A stretch of DNA of 7,841 nucleotides from Aquifex aeolicus (GTDB lineage Bacteria > Aquificota > Aquificia > Aquificales > Aquificaceae). The position numbers and the translations under genes were made by a program. The notes below the pieces were generated by a model. It saw nothing but the letters and a program-made list of their open reading frames with translations, was not told where the DNA came from and did not search any database. Within the stretch, counting starts at the first letter, position 1. Each line of letters opens with the position of its first letter. The stretch lies in contig DQVZ01000061.1 in assembly GCA_015661465.1 (NCBI GenBank), positions 1 through 7,841 on the forward strand, given 5' to 3'. Below, piece after piece: positions 1 through 7,480 of the stretch.

Positions 1-689
1 AGAAATTTCCTTACGGTGATGAGGCCTTTATTCCCCCGCTTCCTGAAGAGGAAAGGGAAAAAGTTGAGATTTACAGGGGTCCAAACATAAAACCCTTACC
101 TGAATTTGATGCTCTCCCTGAGAAGATAGAGGGAGAAGTTGCGTTAATAGTTGAGGATAACATTACCACCGACCATATAATGCCCGCAGGAGCAAAGATT
201 TTACCCTTAAGGTCTAATATATACGCTATCTCCGAATATGTTTACCACTACGTAGATCCTAAGTTCGTTCCGAGAATGAAGAATCTAAAAGAAAAAGGTA
301 AAGCCGGAGTAATTATAGGAGGAGAAAACTATGGACAAGGTTCCTCAAGAGAACACGCAGCCCTGGCTCCGAGATTCTTAGGAGTAAGAGCTGTTATTGC
401 AAAATCCTTTGCGAGAATTCACCACGCAAACCTTATAAACTTTGGTATAGTTCCCCTCGAGTTTAAGAATAAGGACGATTACACCAAATTCAGCCTCGGA
501 GATGAAATAGAAATTCCTGACCTCATAGAGAGACTAAAAAAAGGTGAAGATATTGTAGTTATCAACAAAACTACGGGAGAAGAAATTCTGTGCACCTATA
601 ACCTCACACCTATACAGAAGGAAATCCTGATAGCGGGTGGAAGACTCAACTACATAAAGAACAAACAAAAGAAGGAGGTCAATGCATGA
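1..689 (+). CDS. aco: Aconitate hydratase (aconitase), C-terminal part, 5' truncated by window edge
   Basis: Interconverts citrate and isocitrate through cis-aconitate in the cytoplasmic TCA cycle, which is reductive in Aquificota. The frame is open from base 3 and gives 228 residues, about the last third of a roughly 650-residue enzyme. Seen here is the C-terminal swivel domain of mitochondrial-type aconitases: EDNITTDHIMPAG (residues 51-63 of the fragment), the arginine in PLRSN (R70, matching pig Arg580), and the hallmark ENYGQGSSREHAAL (108-121). In the last motif S114 and R116 match catalytic Ser642 and substrate-binding Arg644 of the pig enzyme. KSFARIHHANLINFGIVPL (134-152) is also typical. 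The three Fe-S cysteines and the domains carrying them lie upstream, outside the window. An internal ATG at 180 is not the start, because conserved sequence continues in frame upstream of it. The stop overlaps the start of the malate dehydrogenase gene (ATGA), indicating coupling. Confidence 0.96.
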   Translation, partial: KFPYGDEAFIPPLPEEEREKVEIYRGPNIKPLPEFDALPEKIEGEVALIVEDNITTDHIMPAGAKILPLRSNIYAISEYVYHYVDPKFVPRMKNLKEKGKAGVIIGGENYGQGSSREHAALAPRFLGVRAVIAKSFARIHHANLINFGIVPLEFKNKDDYTKFSLGDEIEIPDLIERLKKGEDIVVINKTTGEEILCTYNLTPIQKEILIAGGRLNYIKNKQKKEVNA

Positions 690-1693
690 AGATGAAAAAG
701 ACGGTTTCTATAGTAGGTGCGGGAAATGTGGGTGAACACGTTGCCTCCCTCCTCCTTCTCAGAAACATAGCTAACGTAAAAATGTTCGATATTCCCAGAC
801 AGGTAGATGAAAAAGTATTTGAACCCGTAAAGGGAAAAGCACTCGATATGAAACAGATGCTTTCCGCTATGGATATAGATGCAAAAGTGGAAGGCTATAC
901 TGTCACCCCCAAAGGAGAAGGTTATGAACCTCTGGAAGGTTCAGACATAGTTATCATCACGGCGGGCTTTCCCAGAAGGCCCGGTATGAGTAGAGAAGAC
1001 CTACTTGAGGCTAACATTAAAATCATCTCCGTAATAGCCGAAAGGATAAAGAAGTTTGCTCCCGATGCTATTGTTGTGGTGGTTACAAATCCGGTAGACG
1101 TTATGACATACGTTACCTATAAACTTCTCGGTGTTCCCAAAAACAGAGTTGTGGGAATGGCAGGGGTGCTTGATTCAGCAAGGTTTAAGACTTTCATATC
1201 CGAAGAACTTATGGTCTCTCCTAAGGACATTCATGCGTACGTTATAGGCGGTCATGGAGATGAAATGGTACCTTTAATTTCTATTTCCAATGTTGGCGGA
1301 ATTCCACTCAAGGATTTACTTCCTAAAGATAGGTTGGAAAAGATTGTTGAGAGAACTCGTTTCGGGGGTGGTGAAATCGTTAACCTGATGGGAACGTCTG
1401 CTTACTACGCCCCTGCAGCTGCCATAGTGGATATGATAGAGGCTTTTGTTCAAAACAGTAAAAGAATTCTACCTTGCAGCGTTTACCTTGATGGAGAAGC
1501 GGGTGATTACTACGGCGTCCAAGGATTCTGTGTGGGAGTTCCGGTAAAGCTGGGCTCAAATGGGGTTGAAGAAGTTATAAAAGTGCCTATGATAGAAGAA
1601 GAAAGGGAAATGTGGAAACGTTCTGTTGAGTCTGTTAAAAAAACTGTAGAAGTTGCGGAGGCGATACTCAGTGAGAGAAGTTCACGTGAATGA
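686..1693 (+). CDS. mdh: Malate dehydrogenase, LDH-like type, NAD-dependent
   Basis: Catalyses reversible malate/oxaloacetate interconversion in the cytoplasm; under a reductive TCA cycle it would reduce oxaloacetate. The protein has 335 residues. Seen are the Rossmann motif GAGNVGEHVASLL (11-23), an acidic end of strand 2 (D35), which favours NAD over NADP, the active-site loop AGFPRRPGMSRED (93-105), VVTNPVDVMTYV (132-143), GMAGVLDSARF (157-167) with D163 and R166, and the catalytic histidine in IGGHGDEMV (H190). R97 sits where lactate dehydrogenases have Gln102, which argues for malate dehydrogenase. The protein is about 20 residues longer than typical LDH-like enzymes, mainly from longer loops at about 37-50 and 70-85. 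The start ATG at 686 is preceded by a strong Shine-Dalgarno AAGGAGGT (672-679) and overlaps the aconitase stop by 4 bp. A second ATG at 692 is a possible but less well spaced start. The 3' end overlaps the fumarase gene. Confidence 0.95.
   Translation: MKMKKTVSIVGAGNVGEHVASLLLLRNIANVKMFDIPRQVDEKVFEPVKGKALDMKQMLSAMDIDAKVEGYTVTPKGEGYEPLEGSDIVIITAGFPRRPGMSREDLLEANIKIISVIAERIKKFAPDAIVVVVTNPVDVMTYVTYKLLGVPKNRVVGMAGVLDSARFKTFISEELMVSPKDIHAYVIGGHGDEMVPLISISNVGGIPLKDLLPKDRLEKIVERTRFGGGEIVNLMGTSAYYAPAAAIVDMIEAFVQNSKRILPCSVYLDGEAGDYYGVQGFCVGVPVKLGSNGVEEVIKVPMIEEEREMWKRSVESVKKTVEVAEAILSERSSRE
1657..1661 (+). promoter_or_regulatory. Ribosome binding site deciding the fumarase start
   Basis: GGAGG lies inside the end of mdh, 9 bases before the GTG at 1671. 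It would sit inside the coding region, too late to serve, if translation began at the in-frame TTG at 1653. It therefore supports GTG 1671 as the start codon. Confidence 0.7.
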
Positions 1694-2516
1694 TATAAAG
1701 GAAGCTGTAAAAGAAGCAATTATTGAAGCAAATTGCCGGCTTCCGCAGGAAGTTAGGGTTGCTTTTCGTGAAGCTCTAAAAGAGGAAGAGTCTCCTGTCG
1801 GAAGGGAGGTATTAGAGCAGATACTCATTAATGCGGAAATAGCCGAAAAGGAGAAGATGCCTTACTGTCAGGATACGGGAGTGGATGTAATTTTTATCTT
1901 CGTAGGACAAGAGGTTTGTGTGGTGGGAGGCTCACTGGAAGAAGCTATAAACCAAGGCGTAAGGGAAGCCACAGAGGAGGGATACTTAAGAGCTTCCATG
2001 GTATGGGACCCGCTTTTTGAAAGGAAAAATACAAAGGACAATACTCCCGCGATTATCCACTATGAGGTTGTTCCCGGGGATAGGATAAAGATAGTTGTAG
2101 CTCCCAAAGGTGCAGGTTCGGAAAATACCTCAAGGCTTGCGATGCTCAAGCCTGCGGATGGTTGGGAAGGTGTGAAAAGCTTCATCCTTGAAACTGTCAA
2201 GCTTGCAGGTCCGAACGCATGTCCTCCTTTCACAGTAGGTGTGGGTATAGGGGGTAACTTTGAGTACTGTGCATACCTTGCCAAAAAGGCCTTGCTCAGA
2301 CCTGTAGGAAAGAGACATGAAAACCCATTAATAGCTAAAGTTGAGGAAGAACTCCTTGAGGAGATTAACAAGATAGGTTGGGGACCTATGGGCTTTGGAG
2401 GAACAGTTACAGCCGTAGATGTAAAGGTTGAGATGTACCCTTGTCATATAGCTTCACTGCCGGTAGCGGTTAATATCCAATGTCATGCTAACAGACACGC
2501 GGAAATAGTAATATAA
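1671..2516 (+). CDS. fumA: Class I fumarate hydratase, alpha subunit (two-subunit [4Fe-4S] type)
   Basis: Catalyses reversible hydration of fumarate to malate together with a separate beta subunit. The product has 281 residues from GTG 1671; a TTG at 1653 would add six residues (MRRRYS) but lacks a usable ribosome site. This length fits alpha subunits of split class I fumarases. Seen are MPYCQDTG (63-70), NTKDNTPAIIHYE (120-132), APKGAGSENTSRL (144-156), GPNACPPFTVGVGIGG (180-195) and the C-terminal NIQCHANRH (268-276). C66, C184 and C271 match the three [4Fe-4S] ligands of E. coli FumA (C105, C224, C318). The related tartrate dehydratase alpha subunit (TtdA) has the same architecture and cannot be excluded from sequence alone. 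Position directly after mdh, with a 23-bp overlap, favours fumarase. No beta-subunit gene follows within the window, so it must lie elsewhere. Confidence 0.92.
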   Translation: MREVHVNDIKEAVKEAIIEANCRLPQEVRVAFREALKEEESPVGREVLEQILINAEIAEKEKMPYCQDTGVDVIFIFVGQEVCVVGGSLEEAINQGVREATEEGYLRASMVWDPLFERKNTKDNTPAIIHYEVVPGDRIKIVVAPKGAGSENTSRLAMLKPADGWEGVKSFILETVKLAGPNACPPFTVGVGIGGNFEYCAYLAKKALLRPVGKRHENPLIAKVEEELLEEINKIGWGPMGFGGTVTAVDVKVEMYPCHIASLPVAVNIQCHANRHAEIVI

Positions 2517-2522
2517 AATGGT

Positions 2523-2630
2523 ATGAAGTATTTGTTTATTTTTGCAATAATAGGTATAATTACCGTTATGTTCCTTTCTGGTTTCCTCTTTCGAGTAATT
2601 CTTATGAAGATAAGAAAAAAACATGGTTAA
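2523..2630 (+). CDS. Small single-helix membrane peptide, 35 residues, function unknown
   Basis: A short open frame that fills the gap between the fumarase gene and the DUF4149-like gene. It begins MKYLFIFAIIGIITVMFLSG and ends with a basic tail, MKIRKKHG. Residues 3-28 are almost wholly hydrophobic, consistent with one transmembrane helix. The positive C-terminal tail suggests N-out/C-in topology by the positive-inside rule. It starts 6 bp after the fumarase stop and overlaps the start of the next membrane-protein gene by 8 bp, an arrangement typical of translational coupling. No Shine-Dalgarno is evident, which lowers confidence. It could be a partner subunit of the next membrane protein, but no family is recognised. 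Chance is possible, because AT-rich sequence often encodes hydrophobic peptides. Confidence 0.5.
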   Translation: MKYLFIFAIIGIITVMFLSGFLFRVILMKIRKKHG

Positions 2631-3027
2631 CTATATACTTTCCTTATATGTAGGTTCCCTTTTCCTTCTCGTATTCGTTATTTCTCCTGTGCTATTGAGA
2701 ACCCACTTAAATAAGGATATAGCCGGACATTTTTACGGAAAAGTTTTATGGTCCTTTTACAGAATTTTCTTCATTCTGCTCTTTATATATACGCTATTGT
2801 TTAACTTTCTTGAAGGGTTTATATTATTGATAGGCTTGAGCACCAATGTATTAATCTCGAAAAAACTTAAGGAGTTAAAAAGGGAAATAGGCAGTATAGA
2901 ATCCCTTGATTTTAACCATCCTAAAAGGGTTAAATTTAGAAAAATTTCTTACTTTTCCTTATCGGTTTTATTCACCAATTTTGTGATATCAAGCTTAATC
3001 TTAATAACAAATTTACGAGGAGGTTAG
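2623..3027 (+). CDS. Four-helix integral membrane protein, DUF4149/TMEM205-like
   Basis: A 134-residue membrane protein of unknown biochemical role. Hydrophobic segments lie at about 4-25, 42-62, 63-79 and 107-129, with a charged cytoplasmic-looking loop (80-108) containing KKLKELKREIG. The pattern SPVLLRTHLNKDIAGHFYGK (21-40) ahead of helix 2, and HPKRVKFRKISYFSLSVL (99-116) leading into helix 4, resembles the layout of DUF4149/TMEM205-like proteins: a P-x-L/F-R stretch followed by AG, then an F-R-x-x-H/S segment. This family call is from memory of the pattern, not a search. No clear ribosome site precedes ATG 2623; translation is probably coupled to the small upstream peptide, which it overlaps by 8 bp. 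Its stop abuts the infC start with no gap, so its last codons (Arg-Gly-Gly) are encoded by infC's Shine-Dalgarno region. Confidence 0.8.
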   Translation: MVNYILSLYVGSLFLLVFVISPVLLRTHLNKDIAGHFYGKVLWSFYRIFFILLFIYTLLFNFLEGFILLIGLSTNVLISKKLKELKREIGSIESLDFNHPKRVKFRKISYFSLSVLFTNFVISSLILITNLRGG

Positions 3028-3555
3028 ATGGGTAAGTTAAAGGATTACAGGATAAACAGACAAATTAGGGCTAAGGAATGCAGATTGATTGACGAAAACG
3101 GTCAGCAAATAGGAATAGTTCCTCTGGAAGAAGCTTTGAAAATAGCGGAGGAAAAAGGACTAGACCTTGTGGAGATAGCCCCTCAGGCTAAACCGCCAGT
3201 ATGTAAGATTATGGACTATGGTAAGTTCAAGTACGAATTAAAAAAGAAAGAAAGGGAAGCCAGAAAGAAGCAGAGAGAACACCAGATAGAGGTTAAAGAT
3301 ATCAGGATGAAGGTAAGGATAGACGAACACGACCTTCAGGTAAAACTAAAGCACATGAAAGAATTTCTGCAAGACGGTGATAAGGTAAAGGTATGGATTA
3401 GATTCAGAGGAAGGGAAAACATATATCCTGAACTCGGCAAGAAGTTAGCCGAAAGAATTATAAACGAGCTTCAAGACTTGGCCGAAGTTGAGGTAAAACC
3501 CAAGAAAGAAGGAAATTTTATGATTTTCGTTTTAGCTCCAAAGAGAAAAAAGTAA
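3028..3555 (+). CDS. infC: Translation initiation factor IF-3
   Basis: Binds the 30S subunit, prevents premature 50S joining and checks start-codon/initiator-tRNA pairing. The 175-residue length is normal. Seen are the N-terminal domain (about 3-75, including IDENGQQIGIVPLEEAL and LDLVEIAPQAKPPVCKIMDYGKFKYE, written here as two pieces of one conserved stretch), a Lys/Arg-rich linker helix (71-85), and the C-terminal domain with VKDIRMKVRIDEHDLQVK (89-106) and KVKVWIRFRGRE (119-130). Residues 60-73 (KIMDYGKFKYELKK) fit the IF3 family signature. The start is an ordinary ATG with GGAGG at 3019-3023, 4 bases upstream. Many bacteria instead use a rare codon (AUU, AUC) that allows IF-3 autoregulation. 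The usual partners rpmI and rplT do not follow; an unknown gene and glnE do. Confidence 0.98.
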   Translation: MGKLKDYRINRQIRAKECRLIDENGQQIGIVPLEEALKIAEEKGLDLVEIAPQAKPPVCKIMDYGKFKYELKKKEREARKKQREHQIEVKDIRMKVRIDEHDLQVKLKHMKEFLQDGDKVKVWIRFRGRENIYPELGKKLAERIINELQDLAEVEVKPKKEGNFMIFVLAPKRKK

Positions 3556-3566
3556 AATTAATACCC

Positions 3567-4277
3567 ATGGGTATAAAGGTAGGGTGGGATATTACACATC
3601 AAGAATTCACTATAACGGATTACTATTACTTCTCTATTCTTCAAAAAGAAGCAGAAAAGGCCGGAATAGAGATAGATGAAGTTGATGACTGGGAAAGTTT
3701 AAATAAGTACGATGTCATTGTATTTAATTATCCCGAAATACCTTTTACGGAAAATGAAGTCAAAGACGTCGAAAGATGGGTATGGAAGGACGGTAAAAAG
3801 GTAATCCTCGCAGGGTATTACAAAAATGAAGATAGGATAGCAGATACCTGTAATACCCTTGCAAAAGCTTTCGGAATGGAACTAAATTCCGATGAAGTAA
3901 CAGATGAAGTTAATAACCACAACGGAGATAAATATTTTGTAGTTACCTCAAAAATCAGAAGGTATAACAAAAATGAAAAAAATGAGGTTAACGTTCAGAA
4001 AATAGTTCTTGCTTGCACGGCTTCCATAAAGCCTATTATGCCGGATATCAAAATAGTTGTAAGAGGTGAGGATACCGCAAAATCCAACAAAGATAACTAT
4101 CCGCTTCTCATAGCGGAACAAATAGCTCCTCCTAGCGGAGGATATTTCTGTCTCGCAGGTACTTGCGTTTTTTGGGATAACTACTCTATAACACTTTGTG
4201 AAAATCTGAACTTTTCTCTCAACATCTTAAGACATGTTCCTCCTTCTAAGGGAACAAAACTGACAATAGGACCTTAA
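3567..4277 (+). CDS. Uncharacterised protein with class I glutamine-amidotransferase-like fold
   Basis: A 236-residue, probably soluble protein; no signal peptide or membrane helix is visible. The order of elements suggests a flavodoxin-like/GATase1-like domain of the DUF4350 or GldG/IFT52 type. IKVGWDITHQEF (3-14) is followed by DDWESLNKYDVIVFNYPE (40-57), 'tentative strand ending in a target line', then FTENEVKDVERWVWKDGKKV (60-79), ILAGYY (80-85), and a late segment GGYFCLAGTCVFWDNYSI (191-208) with ENLNFSLNILRHV (212-224). That last part resembles the 'check the file, then list remaining lines' strand-helix end of these domains. No nucleophile-elbow Cys or His/Glu pair of a true amidotransferase is obvious, so it may be a binding or inactive version. 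It starts 11 bp after infC without a Shine-Dalgarno and ends 1 bp before glnE, so it is probably cotranscribed. The fold call is inference; the function is unknown. Confidence 0.75.
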   Translation: MGIKVGWDITHQEFTITDYYYFSILQKEAEKAGIEIDEVDDWESLNKYDVIVFNYPEIPFTENEVKDVERWVWKDGKKVILAGYYKNEDRIADTCNTLAKAFGMELNSDEVTDEVNNHNGDKYFVVTSKIRRYNKNEKNEVNVQKIVLACTASIKPIMPDIKIVVRGEDTAKSNKDNYPLLIAEQIAPPSGGYFCLAGTCVFWDNYSITLCENLNFSLNILRHVPPSKGTKLTIGP

Positions 4278-4278
4278 A

Positions 4279-7080
4279 ATGTCTTTGGTTCCCCCCCCTT
4301 GGCTCAAAACCGCGGAAAATTTTGTAGTTGACCTTAAGAAAACTTATACCTACTTTGAGGAGCTTTTAAAAAAACATCCGGAGCCGAAAAGCCTTTTGGA
4401 GTACCTGAACGAACGGCGTTTCATACTCCTCCTTATGATACTGGAACAATCGCGATGTTTGAGAAAGTTTCTCCTTCGCCATCCTACTGAGTTTCAAAAT
4501 ACCATACCTAATCTCTGGTATCTTGTAAAAGAAAGAGAAGACTACCTTAAAGAGCTTAAAAACCTTACTTCGAATGTTCAAGACGATTACAGCTTTTCCG
4601 AAAAACTCGCTTTTTACAGACATAAAGAGTTAATGAGATTATTTGCCAAGGAGCTCTTAGGTGTTTCATCCTATGAGGATATACTCAATGAGTATTCTCA
4701 TCTTGCAGATGCATTGATTGAAATCTCCTTCCAAAGAGTATGGGAGGAAAGTGTGGATACTTACGGAGAACCTAAAGAAGAAAATGGAAAGATAGCCACA
4801 GCTACGGTTCTCGGACTCGGTAAATTGGGAAGTGAAGAACTCAATTATTATTCCGATATAGACCTTATATTTATTCACTCCTCCGACAAAGGAAATGCTG
4901 GAAAGCTGAGCTTAAACGAGTTCTTTACCAAGTTCTTTCAGAAACTGGTAAAACTCATGACCACGCAAACTTCCGAGGGAGTGCCTTATTCGGTAGATTT
5001 AGACTTAAGGCCTTTTGGTAAATCTGGACCTATATCCATGTCTTTGAGGAGTGCGGAACTTTACTACGAAAGCTATGGAAGGATATGGGAAAAGTTTGCA
5101 CTGCTAAGGGCAAGGTATAGTGCAGGAGATTACAACCTTGCAGATAGATTTTTGAAAGAAGTAGTCAATCCTTTCGTGTTTTCCTCCGTAGATTACAAAG
5201 TAATTGAAGAGATAAGGCTTATGAAGAAAAGAATTGAGACGGAAGGAAAAAAACGCTTCATAAAAGGTTATAACGTAAAAACAGGAGAGGGCGGGGTAAG
5301 GGAAGTTGAGTTCAGCGTTCAATCCCTCGTCATTCTCTTGGGGGCAAAATCTCCAATCCTTAGGGAAAGAAATACCTACAGGGCTATATATAAATTAATG
5401 CAAAAAGGAGTATTTTCCTCGGATGAAGCAGAAGCTCTAGAAAAAGCCTATACTTTTTTAAGGAAGCTGGAGCATAGAATTCAGCTAAAAGAGTGTCTTC
5501 AGACACATGTCCTGAGAGAAGGTGATAAAGAACTATTTGCAAAGTTTTTAGGTTTCGCCTCAAAAGAAGAATTGGAAAATCAATTAAATTATCATAAACA
5601 AAACGTAAAAGCTGTTTTTGACCAATTGCTGCCCAAGGAAAAGATTGAAGAGCTAAATAGTATCCAAGAGGCTGTAATTACCGAAGATTTAGAATGGGGG
5701 GAAAAACTTCTAAAGGAAAGGGGATTTAAAAGTGCCAAGCAGATTTTTTTACTCCTTACAGAACCCGTTTACGGGACTAAAAACATTCATTTTTCCGAGA
5801 AGGAAAAGAGAATTTATATAAGATTAATTCCTCGAATAGTTGAACTCTCCCAGAAAGCCACTAATCCCGATGAAACTGTTAAGAACTTCTTTAAGTTCTT
5901 CTTTAATCCTACCGGAAGGAGAGTAATCCTTTCCGAGGATAAAAGGGAGGAATTCTTCGACAAGCTATTTACCATTTTTTCCCTTTCTAACTACCTTTCA
6001 TACCTGATTTCTAAAAATCCGGATTTAGTCGAAGATGCTCTTACCCTTTATAGAGATTTTCCATCTCTGGAAGATTTTGAAAAAGAATTTCAAAAGTACA
6101 GGGAAACTTTAAACCTTTCGCCCGAGAACCTCTACAGGCGATTTAAAACCGTTTGGGAGGTTCGGATAGGTTTGGTATACCTTCTCAAAGAAGAAGAAAA
6201 ATACAAAAAACTAAAGAAGCTTTTCCTTTCCCTATCTTCCCTTGCAGACTTCATACTTATAAAACTCTGGAATGACTTAGGTCTGAATAAAAACGAGGCT
6301 TTACTTTACTCACTCGGAAAGTTAGGAAGTAGAGAACTGAATTTTGGTTCGGATTTGGATTTAGTTTTTTCTGTAAGGAACCTTGAAGAGAAACAGGAGG
6401 TTTATGACAAAGTTAAAAATTTGGTGAGATTTATTACCGCTCACACATCAGAGGGATACCTATATAGTGTGGATTTTCGGCTAAGACCTATGGGAACAAA
6501 GGGAGAGCTTGTTCCTACGTATGACTTTTACAAAAAGTATTTCAAAAGGAAAGCGAGAACCTGGGAAAGACTTGCATGGACACGGGCCCGTTTTACCGTC
6601 GGGGAGAAAAGCTTTCACAAAGAGTTTGAGCGTCTGATAGAAGAATTCTTATTCGATGCACCTTGGGGAGAAAAGGAGAAAAGGGAAGTTTATGAAATGA
6701 GATTAAAACTCCAAGATGTATCGAAGAAAGGAAAGGGAATTATAGATATTAAACTGGGAGAAGGCGGTATAGTCGATGGAGAGTTTCTCATCCAGTATCT
6801 CCTTATAAAGGAAAAGATAAGGGAAGCCTCTATGATAGGGGGTTTTGAAAAATTAATCGATTACTATCCAGAATTAAAAACCGCGTACGAAAGCTTTATG
6901 TTTTTAAGGCTTGTAGAAACACATCTCAGGCTGATGAAAGAAAGAGGGACATCGGTATTGACTGAACAAGACATTCCTAAGGTGGCTACCTCCATAGGAA
7001 TGGATGAGGAAAGATTTAGAAAAGAATTAAAGAAAAGAATGGAGAAATTAAGGGATACCTTTAATAAATTCTTACGTTAA
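4279..7080 (+). CDS. glnE: Bifunctional glutamine synthetase adenylyltransferase/adenylyl-removing enzyme
   Basis: Controls nitrogen assimilation by adding AMP to glutamine synthetase (inactivating) and removing it phosphorolytically (reactivating), in response to PII protein and glutamine. The 933 residues are close to E. coli GlnE (about 945). Two nucleotidyltransferase domains are complete. The N-terminal removase domain has [20 protein letters not shown] (179-198, metal ligands D193 and D195), [20 protein letters not shown] and [10 protein letters not shown] (336-345). The C-terminal transferase domain has [20 protein letters not shown] (678-697, D692 and D694), [20 protein letters not shown] and [10 protein letters not shown] (827-836). 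The repeated pattern WE(K/R)(F/L)AxxRAR appears in both halves. The start ATG at 4279 lies 1 bp after the previous stop and has no strong ribosome site. Eight consecutive C bases occur at codons 5-7. No glnA or glnB is in the window. The 3' end overlaps rpmA on the other strand by 4 bp. Confidence 0.97.
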   Translation: MSLVPPPWLKTAENFVVDLKKTYTYFEELLKKHPEPKSLLEYLNERRFILLLMILEQSRCLRKFLLRHPTEFQNTIPNLWYLVKEREDYLKELKNLTSNVQDDYSFSEKLAFYRHKELMRLFAKELLGVSSYEDILNEYSHLADALIEISFQRVWEESVDTYGEPKEENGKIATATVLGLGKLGSEELNYYSDIDLIFIHSSDKGNAGKLSLNEFFTKFFQKLVKLMTTQTSEGVPYSVDLDLRPFGKSGPISMSLRSAELYYESYGRIWEKFALLRARYSAGDYNLADRFLKEVVNPFVFSSVDYKVIEEIRLMKKRIETEGKKRFIKGYNVKTGEGGVREVEFSVQSLVILLGAKSPILRERNTYRAIYKLMQKGVFSSDEAEALEKAYTFLRKLEHRIQLKECLQTHVLREGDKELFAKFLGFASKEELENQLNYHKQNVKAVFDQLLPKEKIEELNSIQEAVITEDLEWGEKLLKERGFKSAKQIFLLLTEPVYGTKNIHFSEKEKRIYIRLIPRIVELSQKATNPDETVKNFFKFFFNPTGRRVILSEDKREEFFDKLFTIFSLSNYLSYLISKNPDLVEDALTLYRDFPSLEDFEKEFQKYRETLNLSPENLYRRFKTVWEVRIGLVYLLKEEEKYKKLKKLFLSLSSLADFILIKLWNDLGLNKNEALLYSLGKLGSRELNFGSDLDLVFSVRNLEEKQEVYDKVKNLVRFITAHTSEGYLYSVDFRLRPMGTKGELVPTYDFYKKYFKRKARTWERLAWTRARFTVGEKSFHKEFERLIEEFLFDAPWGEKEKREVYEMRLKLQDVSKKGKGIIDIKLGEGGIVDGEFLIQYLLIKEKIREASMIGGFEKLIDYYPELKTAYESFMFLRLVETHLRLMKERGTSVLTEQDIPKVATSIGMDEERFRKELKKRMEKLRDTFNKFLR
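4291..4298 (+). repeat. C8 homopolymer tract within codons 5-7 of glnE
   Basis: Eight consecutive C bases encode part of Pro-Pro-Pro at residues 5-7. Such a tract in an otherwise AT-leaning region is a possible slippage site at the very start of the gene. It is more likely neutral sequence. Confidence 0.6.
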
Positions 7081-7373
7081 TGAACACTTCCGTTTTTTTG
7101 AGCCATCAATTGTTCCCACTCTTCGGGAGAGAGAACGTTTACAACTTTCTTCTTTCTTCTTGTTTCAAAGTGAACATATCCTTCTTTTAAAGCAAAAAGT
7201 GTATAATCGGAACCCATTCCTACATTCTTTCCCGGATAAATCCTTGTTCCTCTTTGTCTTACTATAATATTCCCTGCCTTTACAAACTGACCATCGTATC
7301 TTTTCACACCTAATCTTTTAGAAATACTATCTCTTCCGTTTTTTGTTGAACCACCACTCGCCTTACTTGCCAT
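7077..7373 (-). CDS. rpmA: 50S ribosomal protein L27
   Basis: Bacterial large-subunit protein near the peptidyl-transferase centre, where its flexible N-terminus contacts tRNA. The 98 residues are slightly longer than the usual 85-95 because of a C-terminal extension ([19 protein letters not shown]). Seen are the N-terminal [20 protein letters not shown] (2-21), [40 protein letters not shown] and [17 protein letters not shown], all typical. The N-terminus has the short form with no cleavable Firmicutes-type extension. The start ATG (complement of 7371-7373) has an excellent Shine-Dalgarno AAGGAGGT (complement of 7381-7388), 7 bases upstream. L27 is usually encoded after rplU (L21); no rplU lies between it and rpsL. 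It converges on glnE with a 4-bp overlap, leaving no room for an intergenic terminator. A weak promoter may be TTGCAA (complement of 7429-7434) with TATAGA (complement of 7408-7413), 15 bp apart. Confidence 0.97.
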   Translation of the reverse strand: MASKASGGSTKNGRDSISKRLGVKRYDGQFVKAGNIIVRQRGTRIYPGKNVGMGSDYTLFALKEGYVHFETRRKKKVVNVLSPEEWEQLMAQKNGSVH

Positions 7374-7430
7374 CCTTATTACCTCCTTTGCAAAAGAAAA
7401 AGATACTTCTATACTAAATTATTTGTGGTT

Positions 7431-7477
7431 GCAACAGCTACCTTAAAACGCAGACTATTGAGAAGGGTAGCTGTTGC
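7431..7477. repeat. Perfect 12-bp inverted repeat with 23-base loop
   Basis: GCAACAGCTACC (7431-7442) pairs exactly with GGTAGCTGTTGC (7466-7477). It is the first of four consecutive potential hairpins in the rpmA-rpsL spacer. No U-tract follows on the plus strand, so it is not a typical intrinsic terminator. It could be part of a structured RNA, an insertion-sequence end, or an operator upstream of rpmA. Confidence 0.75.
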
Positions 7478-7480
7478 TTT

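Noticed and set aside
180..689. Independent small protein starting at ATG 180
   Set aside because: The frame is open to the window edge and upstream residues (for example EDNITTDHI) are conserved aconitase sequence; ATG 180 is internal.
1653..1670. TTG at 1653 as the fumarase start
   Set aside because: It lies before the GGAGG at 1657-1661, has no ribosome site of its own, and would add an unconserved Arg-rich leader. GTG 1671 is better placed.
2060..2371. Antisense open frames within the fumarase gene (and similar ones inside mdh and glnE)
   Set aside because: They lie opposite strongly conserved coding sequence, have low-complexity Ser/Leu-rich translations, and lack ribosome sites.
7431..7477. 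Rho-independent terminator
   Set aside because: The 23-base loop and lack of a following U-tract do not fit an intrinsic terminator on either strand.
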